This document shows, in pieces, positions 32,754 through 45,530 of a stretch of DNA of 64,000 bases. Where the stretch lies: contig JARFIW010000966.1 of the NCBI GenBank assembly GCA_036346225.1, positions 248,001-312,000 of the forward strand, written 5' to 3'. The translations under genes were made by a program, and so were the position numbers. Position 1 is the stretch's first letter. Every line of letters begins with the position of its first letter. The notes below the pieces were generated by a model. The model worked only from the letters and a program-made list of their open reading frames with translations. It was not told the origin of the DNA and searched no databases. Source of the stretch: Platerodrilus igneus. Taxonomy: Eukaryota > Arthropoda > Insecta > Coleoptera > Lycidae.

Positions 32754-35700
32754 CTAATAGTCAGGATCATCATTTTCATTTGGACACGCTGCTTCAACGG
32801 GTTTCAAGTCTTTTACGTGCCATTTCCCTGCTCTAGTTCCATCTTCGTTCTCTAACTCGTACACTAAATTGGAATGTTTTTTTCGAACTCTACTCAAAAC
32901 AAATTTCGGCGCTAACTTAGCGGAGAATTTATCACTAGCACTCGAGAGGACCTTATTAGCTCTCCAAACACATTCTCCGACTCGGAATGAAATGTCTCTT
33001 CTCCTAAGATTGTAGCGTTTACTCGAACGTTGATAAGCTACATGCAAATTTTCACGGACATTTCCAAAAATATCAAACAAAAGTTGACGATCCAGAACAT
33101 AAGACGGTCTACTGTTGGAGACGACATCAACATCCTCACCAGGTTTAAAATTATCACTATAAGCTTTTCCACTTAAGGGTACCTGACGACCAAAGACTAA
33201 AAAATTTGGAGAATAGTTGGTGGACTCATGTTTTGCTGAGTTGATTGCGTATTGGATCTTTGATATCTCATTATCCCACGTATCATGTCCTTCTACGTAC
33301 GAACGGATTGCTGTACCAACTGTCTTATTGATTCTTTCCACAAAATTGCATTGGGGAGCATAAACAGCATTATACCAAATCTTTTGAATTTCGTACCTTG
33401 CACACAAAGCTTTAAAAATACGTCCAATTAATTGTGGACCATTATCACAAATAACAAACTGTGGTACACCGTAGACAAGAAATACTCTTTCCTCCAAAAA
33501 TTTCTCAATCAAATGTGCCGTGGCACTACGCAAAGGTTGTAAAATCGAATACTTCGAGAACCAATCACCAACAACTAAAAGCCATTTATGTCCGCGTTTG
33601 GAACGAGGAAACGGACCCATCAAATCTAAGGCAATGGTTTGGAACGGTAGTCCAACCTCTTTCTCCTTTCCCATCATCCCAAGGGGGCCTTTATTGGGTG
33701 GTTTTTGAGCACCACAAATCAAACATTTCCTACAAAATTTACGTACATCAAAGATCATTTTGGCCAATAATATAATTCTTGGACACGAGACAAAGTTTTA
33801 AAGAACCAAAATGTCCTGCTGAAGGGGGTCATGACATGATTTAATGACATCTATACGCTGAGATTTTGGCACTAAGTACTTCCACTCTACAACATTCGCC
33901 GAATGCGGTAATAGGGAAGGTATAAACTTATAAATAAACCCATCTTCCACTTTCCATTGTGGGTAGCTTTTGGGCGACAACAAAATTTTCTTTCTCAAAG
34001 ATTCATACCACAAGTCTACACCACCAAGTTTAATTTCTACTAAATTAACTCCTGGATTCTCTAAGGGAACACCACGACTAAGACAATCTGGGACTATATT
34101 AAACTTTCCTTTCCTATGCACCAAATCAAATGAATGTTGCCTTAATCGAACTGACCATCTGACAAGTTTTCCAGTTGGATTCTGAAGCTTACTCAACCAC
34201 AGTAACAAAAAATGATCAGTGACAACTGTGAAGCGAACTCCTTCCACCCACGGACGGAATTTCTCAATTGCAAAGATAACTGCTAAACACTCTCTTTCTG
34301 TGGTGGAATAATTGCGCTCTGTACGGCTCAGGGTTTTACTTGCGTACGAAATTACACGCTCTTCTCCTTTTACATTTTGTATCAAAACAGCTCCTAACCC
34401 AGTGTTGCTTGCGTCACACTCAACAATAAAGGGTGCCGAATAGTCTGGCAGCGAAAGAAGAGGTGCAGAAACTAATGCTTGCTTGATCTGCACAAATGAA
34501 TTTTCTGCTTCCGCACTCCAGTTTACAGTTTGACCTTTTTTCTTACTCTTAATGAGGTCATTGATAGGCGAAACTAATGACGAAAAATTCTTTATAAAGC
34601 GACGGTACCAGCTGCACATTCCTATAAACCTTTTAATCTCCGTTGTGGTTTTCGGACGAGGAAAGTTAACCATTGCCGACACCTTATCGGGATCTGTACG
34701 AAGTGAGTTAGAACCTACTATATAACCCAAAAATTTAAGTGTCTTTTTAAAAAATTCACATTTACTTATGTTTATAGTAAGGTTAGCTTCTTTTAAACGT
34801 TGCTTAACCTCTACCAATAACTTTAGGTGTTCTTCCAAAGATGATGAACATAATATTATGTCGTCCAAATAGCAAAATACATGGGGTTCAAAACGTGGAC
34901 CAAAAATTGCATCTACTAAGCGCTGTTGTGTCTGCGCAGCATTCTTCAATCCAAATGGCATGCATGTAAATCTAAATTGTCCTCGTGAAATAACACTGAA
35001 GGCAGTCTTATCCTTAGACGACTCACTAAGAGGAATTTGCCAAAACGATTTTCTCAAATCGAGTGACGAAATGTAGTTCGCACCTCTCAACATATTGAGA
35101 ATTCTATCTACGTTCGCAAGGGGGTACGAATCATGAACAGTTAAGTCGTTCAGGGTTCTACCATCAAAACAGAAACGATATTCTCCATCTGCTTTCTTAA
35201 CCAACAAAACTGGAGAGGACCACGGACTAGTACACGGTTCTATAACTTTAAGTCTAAGCATGTCGTCCAACTCCTCATTCAATATCTTACTCATATATGG
35301 TGACATGACATATGGTTTCTTATGGAAGGGTTTGGCATTGCCTGTGTCTATGTCCATTTCAATTAGGTGAGTTCGTCCCAATCTATCGTCGCTGCTAATC
35401 TCACTAAATGAGTTTATTAACTCTTGTGCTTGCACACATTGAGCATCTGAAAGGTCATGTAAACCAAATAAGGAATCTTTAGTGTTCAAAGGGATGGAAG
35501 ACGAACCTATATACCCAATGTCGTTCCCAATGTTACTTTGGATAAACCAATTATTACTTCTAAAATCAGCAACTACACCAAATAATTTTGCAAAGTCACT
35601 ACCGAAGATAAAGGTGTGAGGTAGGGACGGAACCACTAATGCATGAAGGATACGGCAGTCATTACCTATACAAATTGGCAAATCAACTGAGCCTACAACA

Positions 35701-36086
35701 GACTTTATTGAACCATCAGCTGTAGTAATACCTGTTTTTGCTGAACTAAAAATTTTCAAGTCTAATTTCCTAATAATTGAAAGAGCTAAAGATCCTACCA
35801 CTGAGGTAGTGCATCCCGAATCTAGAAGACCGGTAATGTCTCTATCTATTAACTTCACCATAATGTAAGGTCGATTATCACACTGCTTTTCAATGAACAA
35901 AGTATTATTCCTAGGCTTCGGAGAGTCCTGACAAAAATTTTTAACAACTGTAAGCCATCTCGACCACTCGTCTTCACAAAAGTATTTTTCTTGTTTACAA
36001 ATCATAACCATGGCCTTATTACGCGGAACAGGAAGCCGACCACTATGCGCCTGCCGCCTTACTGGTTTTTTGAGCATTGTGGACAT
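32754..36086 (-). pseudogene. pol: Gypsy pol: protease, RT, RNase H, integrase
   Basis: The first segment (33,798-36,086) has protease LLDSG at residues 87-91, RT with SLDLRKSFWQIPL (motif A, ~341-353) and YLDD at 406-409, and RNase H with VECDAS at 555-560. The second segment (32,754-33,767) is integrase: zinc-domain CLIC, D48, D108 and E144 giving the canonical DX35E spacing, then NFVERIN. No chromodomain is evident. The two segments are in the same frame but separated by two small indels around 33,770-33,815 that create a stop. The start overlaps gag by 28 bases in a different frame, consistent with frameshifted Gag-Pol expression. All catalytic residues are kept. Confidence 0.9.
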
Positions 36087-37419
36087 GACGTAGCCTTAAC
36101 GCCTTTTCGACCACATCCAAAACAAAAAATCTTTCTGGTTGCTCTACAATCTCTAAACCAATGTCCACTACGGGAGCAATTCCAACAAACAAAATTATTT
36201 CTCTTGTCGGGACTAAAGGAATTACAAGCTGAGGACTCCAAAGAGCTCTTATCCGCTACTGTTACTTGGGGATTAACTAATTTATTCTGAAACACCCTAC
36301 TCTTAACAGCACAAACTTTTTCATTCAACCCAGGATGTTTGTTCTCAAATGGATGCTTAGAGGGGTTGCAAGTCTTGTTAGGTTTACTAGAAGATGCTGA
36401 AACCAAGTTTAGTTTCATCAAAGAAGCTTCTTCTAACCTTTTACACAAATTTACTAAGGTAGACAAATCTTGAATGTCCGACAATGCAAGTGCTGAAATA
36501 TATTCAGGAACCAAATTTCTTCTTATCATCTTAACTTTAGTAACTTCTGCTGGCTCGTTGGTCAGTCTACTAAACAGGGTTTGCATATGCGCGACAAATA
36601 AAATAATCCTTTCGTCTTTACCTTGACGACGATTTCTGATCTTTTCCCAAATGTCATCATCTGAAGAACCGGGTAGAAAATCTTCCCTTAAACGTTCTAT
36701 CAAAGAGTTCCAGTCTCTCGATGAATTTTTCACTGTTCTAAACCAAACTAAAGCGTCACCCACAAAAAGTTCACATGCTGATCCAAATAAATCAGCATCG
36801 GATACCTTACGAGATTGTGCTAAGTCACTAACTCTATCTAAAAATGAATATAGTTGTTTGGGATCACCTGAGAATTTTACAGGCCATGAACCTATAGGTG
36901 CGGAAGGCGTTACATACGAAGTCGAATGGATAGGTGCACTAGCAACTGAAGGAGATACTACAACGGACCGATCCAAATAGGTGGACTCTGTACTTTTATT
37001 GATTTTATCGTATAACTCAGCTTCAAGGGTTAATATCGTTGCTACGGTCTCATTTCTGAACTTACTTGCTTCCTCAGAATTTATTGAAGGAATTTTCATG
37101 CGCTTAACTCGCCCCGAAAGGTGGTTTAACCTTGAACAAGCTCTCCTAAAATTGAGTCTGATGAGTCACCTTCAAATTCGGACACAACATTACGAACTGA
37201 CTCGACTGAAACTGAAATTTCTTTACTTTCCGTTGCAAAGTCTACTTCATAACACGAAAGATCAATCAAACAACCAGGCTTATCTATTTCTTTAGCTAAC
37301 AATCTACCTAAAATTTTCCTTTTCTCCAACACTGGTCTCTCACTCACCACTCCTCTGATTCTCAGCTCATACTCCAATTCTTCTTTAAGTAGACAAACAA
37401 TTTGGAATTTTTCCGACAT
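36059..37419 (-). pseudogene. gag: Gypsy gag: capsid/nucleocapsid polyprotein
   Basis: Starts ATG at 37,419 with a leucine-rich opening (VCLLKEELEYELRIRG). The frame changes between about 37,160 and 37,126 and continues into the 346-residue segment ending at 36,059. The central part carries the Gypsy capsid-like WFRTVKNSSRDWNSLIERL and RNRRQGKDERIILFVAHM. The C-terminus has a perfect CCHC knuckle (CWNCSRSGHWFRDC) followed by a second (CFGCGRKGVKATSC) in which the histidine is replaced by valine. Packages element RNA in virus-like particles. One frameshift separates the N-terminal 90 residues. Confidence 0.85.
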
Positions 37420-37837
37420 GATTACTCAAGCCTAATAGAATCAAACCGATAAATCTAACTGATCAGAACCTTACAAAAGTTATCAAAACAAATTCGTGCT
37501 ACTAAAGGCAAAAATCAAAAGGTGTTTTTGGTAAAATAGTTTTTGCCAAAACAATATCAAAAAAATTATATGGGGTCAAAATAGAACGAAAGTCAAAAAT
37601 AAATTCGACCAAGTTAATCAATTGACTGTATGGGGGTTAATGTTGCAACCAATCTTTCAAACAACCAAACTTCAGTGCAAAACAGACTTTGAGCTAACCA
37701 TTTTCAACACAACCAAATTTTAAGTAAACTAATTTCGAAATACATTAAATTATGAACAAACAAATTTCTAGCTAAATCAAATTAGGAACAAACAAATTTC
37801 GAGGTAAATCAAATTATGAACAAACAAATTTCGAGGT

Positions 37838-37857
37838 CCCAAACGTTGCCGGCGCCA
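37838..37857 (-). other. Primer-binding site of Gypsy element
   Basis: The minus strand reads TGGCGCCGGCAACGTTTGGG, starting one base after the 5' LTR. It resembles the insect tRNA-Lys 3' complement (TGGCGCCCAACG...) with a two-base difference. Confidence 0.65.
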
Positions 37858-37858
37858 G

Positions 37859-39550
37859 TGCTGCCGTTTTTTTCTCTTACTTTATAATTACCACGCTCCA
37901 AGTTAGGTGTCTACAAAACAAAGTCTTCCGACGTAACTAGAGGTCTATTCCTTGGGTAGAGCTATGAGCAATGGGGGGGTAAGTCGAAATCTGTGGGGGG
38001 TCACACTCAAACTAAAACAAACAGGCGCCACCAAGTCCAGATTGATTCATGTTAATGGCATGGCAAATTTCTGAGGGCGGTCGTGGAGACCCAAAGAAAA
38101 AAAGATCGCCTTCGCTGACAAAAAACCTGTCTTAACAGAATAAGACGCTGTTCCTGTAAGAAATAATAATAATTAAGTCACATAGAAAATGGGAACACTG
38201 TTTGTGTCCCTCAAATATGCCTAAAAATGCAAAAAGGATATTTTCTACATAAGGGTAGCATCCAAATTTAATTCTTATTGCTTTTTGGTTGTCAGGTCTG
38301 ATCAAACTAGATCAGAATAAAAAGGCTTTAAGCGTGGATTAATAATTTACTAGAAAGAATTTTTTTGTTTCTGTAAATAAAATTCAATGCAATAAAATTA
38401 AATGAATACTTGAATTACTTGAAAAATTAACGTAAGGTTTATCAACTTGATTCTTACTCAAATATATTACAACACAGTGTGACTGGTTACACTAATGTTT
38501 CCTAACCCATTCAGATCTGTTTAGGTCAGTTACAAATTAATATACAAAAATTTCTCGTTAAGTTAAAAGTACTAAAATCGATTTGAAGTCGAAATGTTCA
38601 CAAAGATAATTTCTTTATTTTTTATTTTTAATCAAAGGTGGTAGTAATGTAATACTAAACATCTGCTTGCAATAGTGCAATTGTTGACAGCATATTTCAA
38701 ACAAACAAATGACGTAGCCGCAGCTGCTATTTTATGCTGAAGCCACGTGTTGTCACATATCTACTAAACTAAGTGAAATTTAAATTTGATATTGGATAAA
38801 ACCAGCTTAGCAACAAATAAACTGAATAACAAATTCGTACTTTTATGTAACAAAACAAAATAACGTGCTTTCAGAATGAAGCACAGAAGAATTTCTTAAT
38901 GCTACTACGAACCAAACCCCGGGCTGCTTTCCTTGGCTAGATTGGGAACTGCATCGCCGTGCGGAATCTGCAACTAATTATTCCTGCTTTCCATCCAATA
39001 AATACAGGTGTTGGAGTGAAGTGGGTTTCTTAACATTGATTCAAATTCGTCTAATCTTAGCTGTAACTTTAGGTTTGCATTCCTAAGCCTTGCGTGTAGC
39101 TAATTTTCTTTACGTAGTTTTATAAGTTTTCGTTGCGTAGTTTGTAAGTCTTCGTTGCGCTAAACAAATTTTCAAATTAGATACTATGATAATGAGTATA
39201 CATCACCAACCGTTACTCAGAAAGTGTGCCTCACAATTAATGCGACCCGCAGGTCACTCGCCATTGTCTTCCTAAACATGTGGTTGCTGCTTTTACCTAT
39301 CGACGAGTGCCTCTCCCGCGTGCTTGCATGGTGGGAGGGTCCCGAGGGGGATTGTCAATCTTTTCAACGCGCGTGCAAGTGGCTGTGGAATACACCGACA
39401 TCCAAAACAAATAGACTAACGACTCTAGATACTGTTTTAATGTAAAAATTTGATTGTTACCCGTATTACTACTTTAGTTAATAAAGGTGTTTTAATATTC
39501 GTTGTACCTTTAATGAAAAGATTTATTAATTCGAAAATAAAATTGTTACA
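37859..39550 (-). repeat. 5' LTR of Gypsy element
   Basis: 1,692 bases. Same ends as the 3' LTR; contains promoter and start site for leftward transcription, not individually resolved. Confidence 0.95.
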
Positions 39551-39554
39551 ATGT
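39551..39554. other. Target duplication ATGT, right
   Basis: Matches 29,843-29,846. Confidence 0.8.
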
Positions 39555-40844
39555 GTATTTAAAGTGGTTTTGCGTATTAGTAATATTTACTCGTGCGGGG
39601 TACCCAATGTGAAATCTGCAAAATCGCTCTTTTTATTGTGAACCTATCTTCATTTTTACGAGGTCGTTCTAAATGTCTATGTGGTTGGCGCGGAGTTTGA
39701 ATTGGTAATCATAACCTATTCAATTATATTCCTAGGTGTTTAATTCTTGTATAATGTTGGACGAAGAACAGTTGACGGACTTGCTTAGTGTTTGCACGTG
39801 CTTTACTAATAGTGTTTTTGTTGATTTATCTTTTTATAATGGAACTGTTTGTGCAAACTTCGTTATTCAAAAACATTAGATTTTTCTTTGTTACCATAGG
39901 TAGCAAATAAAACACCTCGCGTTACTGCTAGTTTAATGCATTACATCGTACCTGAAAGCGTGAGTCTAAATTCTTATTACTATTTTTCTTTACAATTTGT
40001 GTTACAAAATATTTCGGAATTATTGTCTCAGGAAATAGAATTAACAAGAAATTTATCAATGCTACCTGGTTCCATCAGCGTGATAATGTCTGCTGCTAAC
40101 CCCAGTGATTAGTGATTAGTGTAAAGTGTAAGCAATTCCATCCACACCCTCACAGTCAAGGGTGCAGTGCTTCGTTAGTGTAGGACATCGTGAATCCCCC
40201 ACTCCAATTACAAGGAAGCGTTACTGAAGGACTTTCTGTAAGTTGAACTATTTCCTATTTACTATTACTTTAAATATCTACCCGTTGTTTTTGCCATATC
40301 TTCGTCGTTCTGAGACCTTTTGCAATAGAACTGCATGCTTTTAAAAAAAAAAAAAAGAAAGAAAGAAAAACCAATACTACTGAATTACTCATATCAATTG
40401 TGTCTTACCTATTTATTTTTTTTAACATTTTGTCTGATTTATGTTAATTGGTGTGTGAGGAAACGTTTCTGCTACTCCCCAATATTACCGCACTTTGTAC
40501 TAAACATTTTTCTGTATTGCTTTTACTGTTGTTATATTATATAGTTTATCTAAACAGTTTCTTTTATTTACATGCTACAAAGTACTGACTAACTTAGATG
40601 TTTCATTGCTGCTATGCTTATTCTTTTTTTCAGGTTTGCTTAACTAATTTTTTTATTGCAGGTTTGTTATTCTGACTTTTTCTTTTGCAGCTATTGTTAC
40701 AAATTCCTTACAGCCGCGTACGTTATATGTTGCTCTGCTTTCTACAACCCCCCATACTCTCCGATTGAGCCCGGTCACTTTCTTTTTTTTCCTCTTTGAT
40801 TTTCTTTTTGTTACGCACGGCTACGAGCCAACGTAACATAACTT
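39555..40844. other. Unassigned stretch right of the Gypsy element
   Basis: No supported ORF. It could be part of an older LTR, because the sequence at 40,845 looks like a primer-binding site and the preceding ...AACGTAACATAAC would then be an LTR end. Confidence 0.3.
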
Positions 40845-40862
40845 TGGCGCCCAACGCGCCTG
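40845..40862 (+). other. Primer-binding-like site TGGCGCCCAACG
   Basis: TGGCGCCCAACGCGCCTG on the plus strand matches the tRNA-Lys-type PBS used by many insect Gypsy elements. No plus-strand gag/pol follows it. Confidence 0.4.
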
Positions 40863-40884
40863 CGACAAAAAAAAACGTAACATA

Positions 40885-40976
40885 TTGTGCAAACTATAAT
40901 TAAGTCACGATCCGGTAGCTTCGTTACAGTACCTTATATCGTTTAAACAAGGAAGTTATAATCGCAGTTTGCACAA
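40885..40976. repeat. Short inverted repeat
   Basis: TTGTGCAAACT...ATAAT pairs with ATAATCGCAGTTTGCACAA about 60 bases on; a small hairpin or MITE remnant. Confidence 0.6.
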
Positions 40977-40984
40977 TCCACGTT

Positions 40985-42487
40985 CACCCTAGTATTTCTT
41001 TGCTTATACTTGTTGTATTTGCAACAGTGGAAGTAGCTCCATTTGTAGGAGACATTACGGTTATTAAAAACCACCTATTTTACCACTTAACTTACCAAAT
41101 ACTGCTGCCTTTCTAATGTACCGTTTGTGTTCAGTGGACACATTTGCCACTAAGGTGGCGCAGCCCTAATCTAAAGGGATTATAGTAGTTGATATTTGTA
41201 AAGACGCGATAATTGTTTAGCGTTTCACGGCCGTTCCATAGTTTTACGACATCTATTATCACTTAAAACTTTTTGAGGATAGCTTCTGTCAATTCTGCGT
41301 TAGATACGAAACAAAACTTGTTATTTACACCTATTTCTTTAAGTCTGGAATTATATTACGCCTAAAAATTAGTTAACATTTGTGCATACTTGGAATCACC
41401 ATCTAAGTTTATATTCAGTTAAAGCTGTTGGTTAAGCCTAAAATAGGTAAAAGTGTTCGGTGCAGTGCTCTGAATTGCAGTTGTACATAGTTTCCGGTAA
41501 TTGTAGACATGAACATCCCTAAATACAGTCGATGCTTGATACAGGTAAAATTACCTTAAATTAATGAATTTTGATTTACACTGAAGAATCGGAGACCCCG
41601 TAACAATATAGGATTGTGTCAACTACCTGCAGCGGTGCGGGAAGGAATTCTTATGGAAAAAAACTATAAAAGAAAATAGTAAAATTTGAAATAATTATAA
41701 TAAGGATATAAAAATAATAAATAAAGTAGCTGACGTACAAAACTACTTTACACTATTACTTGCACTGAAAAGCTTTCCTGTTGTCATAATTAAGGGGCAG
41801 GAATAAACCGGCTGTCACAGCAGTCACTTTGATATTACTCCTTATACAGAAGACGGTTATTCTGCATGGAACAATATCTTGCTTCAACTTCTTAAACTTA
41901 TTAGACTGTACGTTACCCTTTTGTTCTAATATCTCAGAAAAATTATTAAAATTTTCATAAATTTATATAAAATTGAAAAATAGAATACCTTTTAATGCGC
42001 TTCTATCACTGGGGTACCTGGATATCCTTTACCAATGTGTATGTTTACCTAGTTTTTAAACAAATTCAAATAAAATTCAACCTGAACTTAAGCTCTACTA
42101 ATATTATGTTATTCTGAAATTCTAATATATTCTTCTTAAATGAAAAAAATGTAAAACCTATATTCCTTAACCGCACTTTGGCCAGGTATTTCCATCAACA
42201 AAGCTATCTCTCTAAAATTTTATATTTTCCATATTAAGTTACCTGACATTTATAAATTCCAATTTCTAGATACATCGTTAATAGAAAACTGCAAATAACA
42301 GCTTTTTTTATACTTTTATAGTCTGTTCAAAATTATTTAAAGTCCATTTTTAATATTTTAAACTGATGGTGTGATGCTTAAATTTAATCAACACTCGTTC
42401 GTTGGTAAATCTTTAATCAATAAAGTGTTCATTTTTACTTTAATTAATTTTCCAAAGCATAAGTGCACATGATTGACTTTTAAAAAT
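40985..42487. other. Unassigned AT-rich stretch
   Basis: No supported gene, repeat or structure seen. Confidence 0.4.
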
Positions 42488-43040
42488 TCATATATACATT
42501 TTTAGAAACAGAAAATTTTGTTTATTAACAGTTCCGGCCAGGTAAAAATGGGCCTCATCACTAAAGATTAAAACAACAGTACGAGGAATACTCTGCAGAA
42601 TGTCACGGCACAAATTTTTTCGTGTGTCAAAGTCTCTGTGACTTATCTGTTGCACTAACTGCATCTTGTATGGGTGCAATTGAAGGTCTCTATGGGAGAT
42701 TCTTCTGATACTAGTGGCAGATAATCCCAGTGAAGCGACGTGTTTACGAACAGATCGCTGGTTGGACTGTTGAATTGAAGCCCGTACTCTATCCATGTTT
42801 TCTGCTGACGTTGAAGTCCGAGTGCAGACTACTGGTTTTCTTTTTAATGCCAAAGATGTCGCTCTAAAATTAGTTAGCCAATTCCTAATTGTTGGTTCAG
42901 TGGGGATGGTATGATAACGACCAAGAGCAAAGTGTACACGAAACGCACGCTGTGTTGTGATCACTGATTCACCATTTCGAATAAACTCTTCCACCACGAA
43001 CGCTCGATGTTGACCCTGAAAACTGCATGTCATGGCGCGT
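42488..43040 (-). pseudogene. DUF4817-type transposase fragment (Tc1/mariner relative)
   Basis: Open for about 180 residues from MTCSFQGQHRAFVVEEF. It has the HTH region (ESVITTQRAFRVHF), the linker NWLTNFRATSLALKRKP, a second helical part (QRSVRKHVASLGLSATSIRR) and SDEAHFYLAGTVNKQNF, which contains the first catalytic Asp. It ends there, so the rest of the DDE domain is missing. This arrangement is typical of DUF4817 helix-turn-helix transposon proteins abundant in insects. The N-terminal extension of the ORF beyond about 43,040 has no family support. Confidence 0.75.
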
Positions 43041-43119
43041 CTGACGACGCTATCCCTACCCTTCCACTCGCCCCAGTGTTCGAGCAATGACTTTGGGAAA
43101 TCGGAAAGTTCAATATGAT

Positions 43120-43880
43120 CCATCCAGTATTTACTCTTCTACTATAGATATAATAATGAAATTTTGTCACGACAAAAACTACGGCTAAAGATTCCTTTTC
43201 TTTCTGATAGTAATTATTTTCCGCTTCTATTAAACTCCGAGAAGCAAAGCACACTGGCCTTCCCTCCTGCAATAAACAACAGCCTAACCCATCTTTTGAT
43301 GCGTCTGTCTGAATGGCAACTTTTTAATTAACATGTAAGTTACTCAAATTAGAGCTGCGCAAAGTTTCTTTATTATATTTAAAGCTTTTGTATGACCAGG
43401 TAGCCACTGAAATTCTACTTTATCTTTTATTAATTTAGGTATAGGTGCAGTTAAGCTGACAAATTGAGTATGAAATTTCTAGAATAATTAACCATGCCCA
43501 AAACTCTTTGTAGTTCCTTTTTATTATTAGGAACTTCCATGTTTGTTACAGCCCTAAACCTATCTGAGTTAGTTGAATTCTTTCTTCTGAGAACTCATGA
43601 CCCAGATACCTTACTTTGTTTACCTTATACTGAATTTTATTTTTATTTAGCTTTGTGGCTCTATTAACTATTAAATCTAAAAAATTTCATGCTCTTTTTC
43701 TATCAATCCTGAAATTAGTAGGTCATTAAAGTAAATTACAACACCTGGAATATCTCCAAAATTACTCTGATTTAAGTTCTGAGAAAATTCTGGCGCTAAA
43801 CTGATACCAAAGACCAAAGAGACAACCTGTTAAACTTACAACATCCAAACGGAGTATTAAAATCTCTGTCTAATGATTGC
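43120..43880 (-). pseudogene. Old Gypsy pol fragment (RT to RNase H)
   Basis: RNase H start EGRPVCFASRSLIEAENNYYQKEKESLAVVF at 43,140-43,272. Decayed RT upstream includes DLLISGLIEKEHE (about 43,690) and LDRDFNTPFG (about 43,850). Abuts the DUF4817 fragment on one side and the unknown ORF piece at 43,871 on the other. Confidence 0.7.
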
Positions 43881-44033
43881 AACAATATAAATTACTTGAC
43901 CGTGTTGGAAATTATTAAATGTTACCTCATCCAGTACTTAGAAGATGCGACTGCGAGGCAATCGCTTGCGCAAATGTTTAGAGATTTGGGTATCTCAGAT
44001 TCACCAGACTCTGGCTATCACAGCGGTTTATAG
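43871..44033 (+). pseudogene. C-terminal piece of unknown gene X
   Basis: Nucleotides 43,871-43,927 closely match 62,673-62,728 (shared NYLTVLEIIKC). The frame then continues for about 37 codons to TAG, ending in ISDSPDSGYHSGL, a segment absent from the copy at 62.7 kb. Confidence 0.55.
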
Positions 44034-44527
44034 ATGTTATCAATACATGTATATATTTTATTAAAAACATAATATTCCTTGATAAAGTTTATTTTACTTA
44101 TTTGTATCGCCAACATCAGCAAAAATTAATAATAGACATATTAAACTATCTTGTTCTTTTTATTGTTAGGTTTGAAGTTGTGTAACCGATAATTGCATTC
44201 CTTTTAGCGTCACCAAATATGCAATAAAATCTATGGAAAGTTGTAAGGAAATTTTTTCAAATGAGTAGTATGGCCGGCGACAATTTCTAATTCCGGTAAA
44301 TACAATAAAAAATTACTTGTATTAGGGAAAACGAAATTTCACTTTCAAAAAAATTGACTGACCTCGTATGAATAATTATTCCTAAGTTGGAAACAACGTT
44401 AATAGGTTTATAAGTGCGTTTAGCAAATGATATACAAATTGATCAAACTAATGAGTGGGCAATGGGTGAATCATTGAATCTATTCAAGTATTCGATTTCT
44501 TTATTTACAACAAATTAGTTTTTAAAT
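44034..44527. other. Unassigned AT-rich stretch
   Basis: No supported feature. Confidence 0.4.
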
Positions 44528-45290
44528 AATAATTAACCGCGCTCGTAGAATAAGAAACTAATGGTTACATTTAATAACACTAAGCATGTACTTTCTCTTG
44601 GTGATTCACTTACCAAATATTCAAACCTGTCTTTTTCAAAAATATGACGTAGAAGTTATTTAAAATTAAATTGCTTTATTCGTAACTATCCTGTAGACAA
44701 GTTTGGTATTCTTTTAGTAAACGTTTAAAGTGTTTTATTAAGTTTTCCTTCAAAAGGTTTAAATTGATTTTCAAAAACCTAAATTGATTTTTAAGGTATT
44801 GAAAAATATGCAAGCAATTGGTTGTCTATAGAGCTTTTTAGAAAAGAATTAAAAAATGTTTTCAATGATTTTCAAAGTTTTGGCGTTATTCTTAAAATAA
44901 TTAAATGGTTAGTATATTGCGGTAAATTTTAAACCACGTTATAACATTTCTAGAAATACATTAGCTAAAAATTTGGGTGGAGGGTTTGTGTTAAGGTAGG
45001 GGGTAGTCGGGAAATTTTGGGTTAAAGAGTATATCTCGGATGAACAAAAAGGATTTAAAGATCGAGTTAAAATTAGATAAATAAAAATTTAAAGATACGA
45101 GGCTTTAACAGGGTGTAACTTTGTAAGAAATAGCCCGACTTTAAAAATTCAAACAGGGTTAGATTGTCCAGAAAATTCTAAATCAGTCGAAGAAAACTCT
45201 AACCTAGGTTAGATATGAATCGGGTGGATGCAATCGGCGGATTCCATAAGGTGGATCTGAATATGGCTAGTCGAAAAAAACTCATATTTA
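44528..45290 (+). mobile_element. Third fragment of the giant inverted-repeat family
   Basis: 44,528-44,745 aligns with right-arm 9,850-10,065 of copy 1 (AATATGACGTAGAAGTTATT and neighbours). 45,000-45,290 resembles subterminal sequence (GTGTAACTTTG, TAGTCGAAGAAAAC, TATATCTCG). The zinc-finger gene is missing between them. Confidence 0.65.
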
Positions 45291-45440
45291 GGTTAGATGG
45301 GAGGAGGAGTGAGGAGGATCGTTGGATCGGGAGGAAGAAGATTGGTGATCTGGAGGAGGAGGATTGGTGGATCGGAGGAAGAGGATCGGTGGATGGGATG
45401 GAGAAGGATCAGTGGCTCGGGAGGATCGGTGGCTCTGTCC
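45290..45440 (+). repeat. Purine-rich GGAGGA/GGATCG tract
   Basis: Imperfect trinucleotide-like GGA/GAT repeats; ORFs here are low-complexity artefacts. Confidence 0.8.
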
Positions 45441-45473
45441 CAAGGTCGACCACATCCCTTACTCACATCCACG

Positions 45474-45475
45474 CA

Positions 45476-45528
<53 letters not shown>
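45474..45528 (+). repeat. (CA)n microsatellite
   Basis: About 27 CA dinucleotides with one interruption. Confidence 0.98.

Positions 45529-45529
<1 letters not shown>

Positions 45530-45530
<1 letters not shown>

Larger units (their letters stand above)
29847..39550 (-). mobile_element. Complete Gypsy/Ty3 LTR retrotransposon
   Basis: 9.7 kb, transcribed leftward, with order LTR-PBS-gag-PR-RT-RH-IN-LTR. The two LTRs are nearly identical over 1.69 kb, the target duplication is exact, and the coding regions carry few lesions, so insertion is recent. No env-like ORF is seen between IN and the 3' LTR. Confidence 0.95.
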
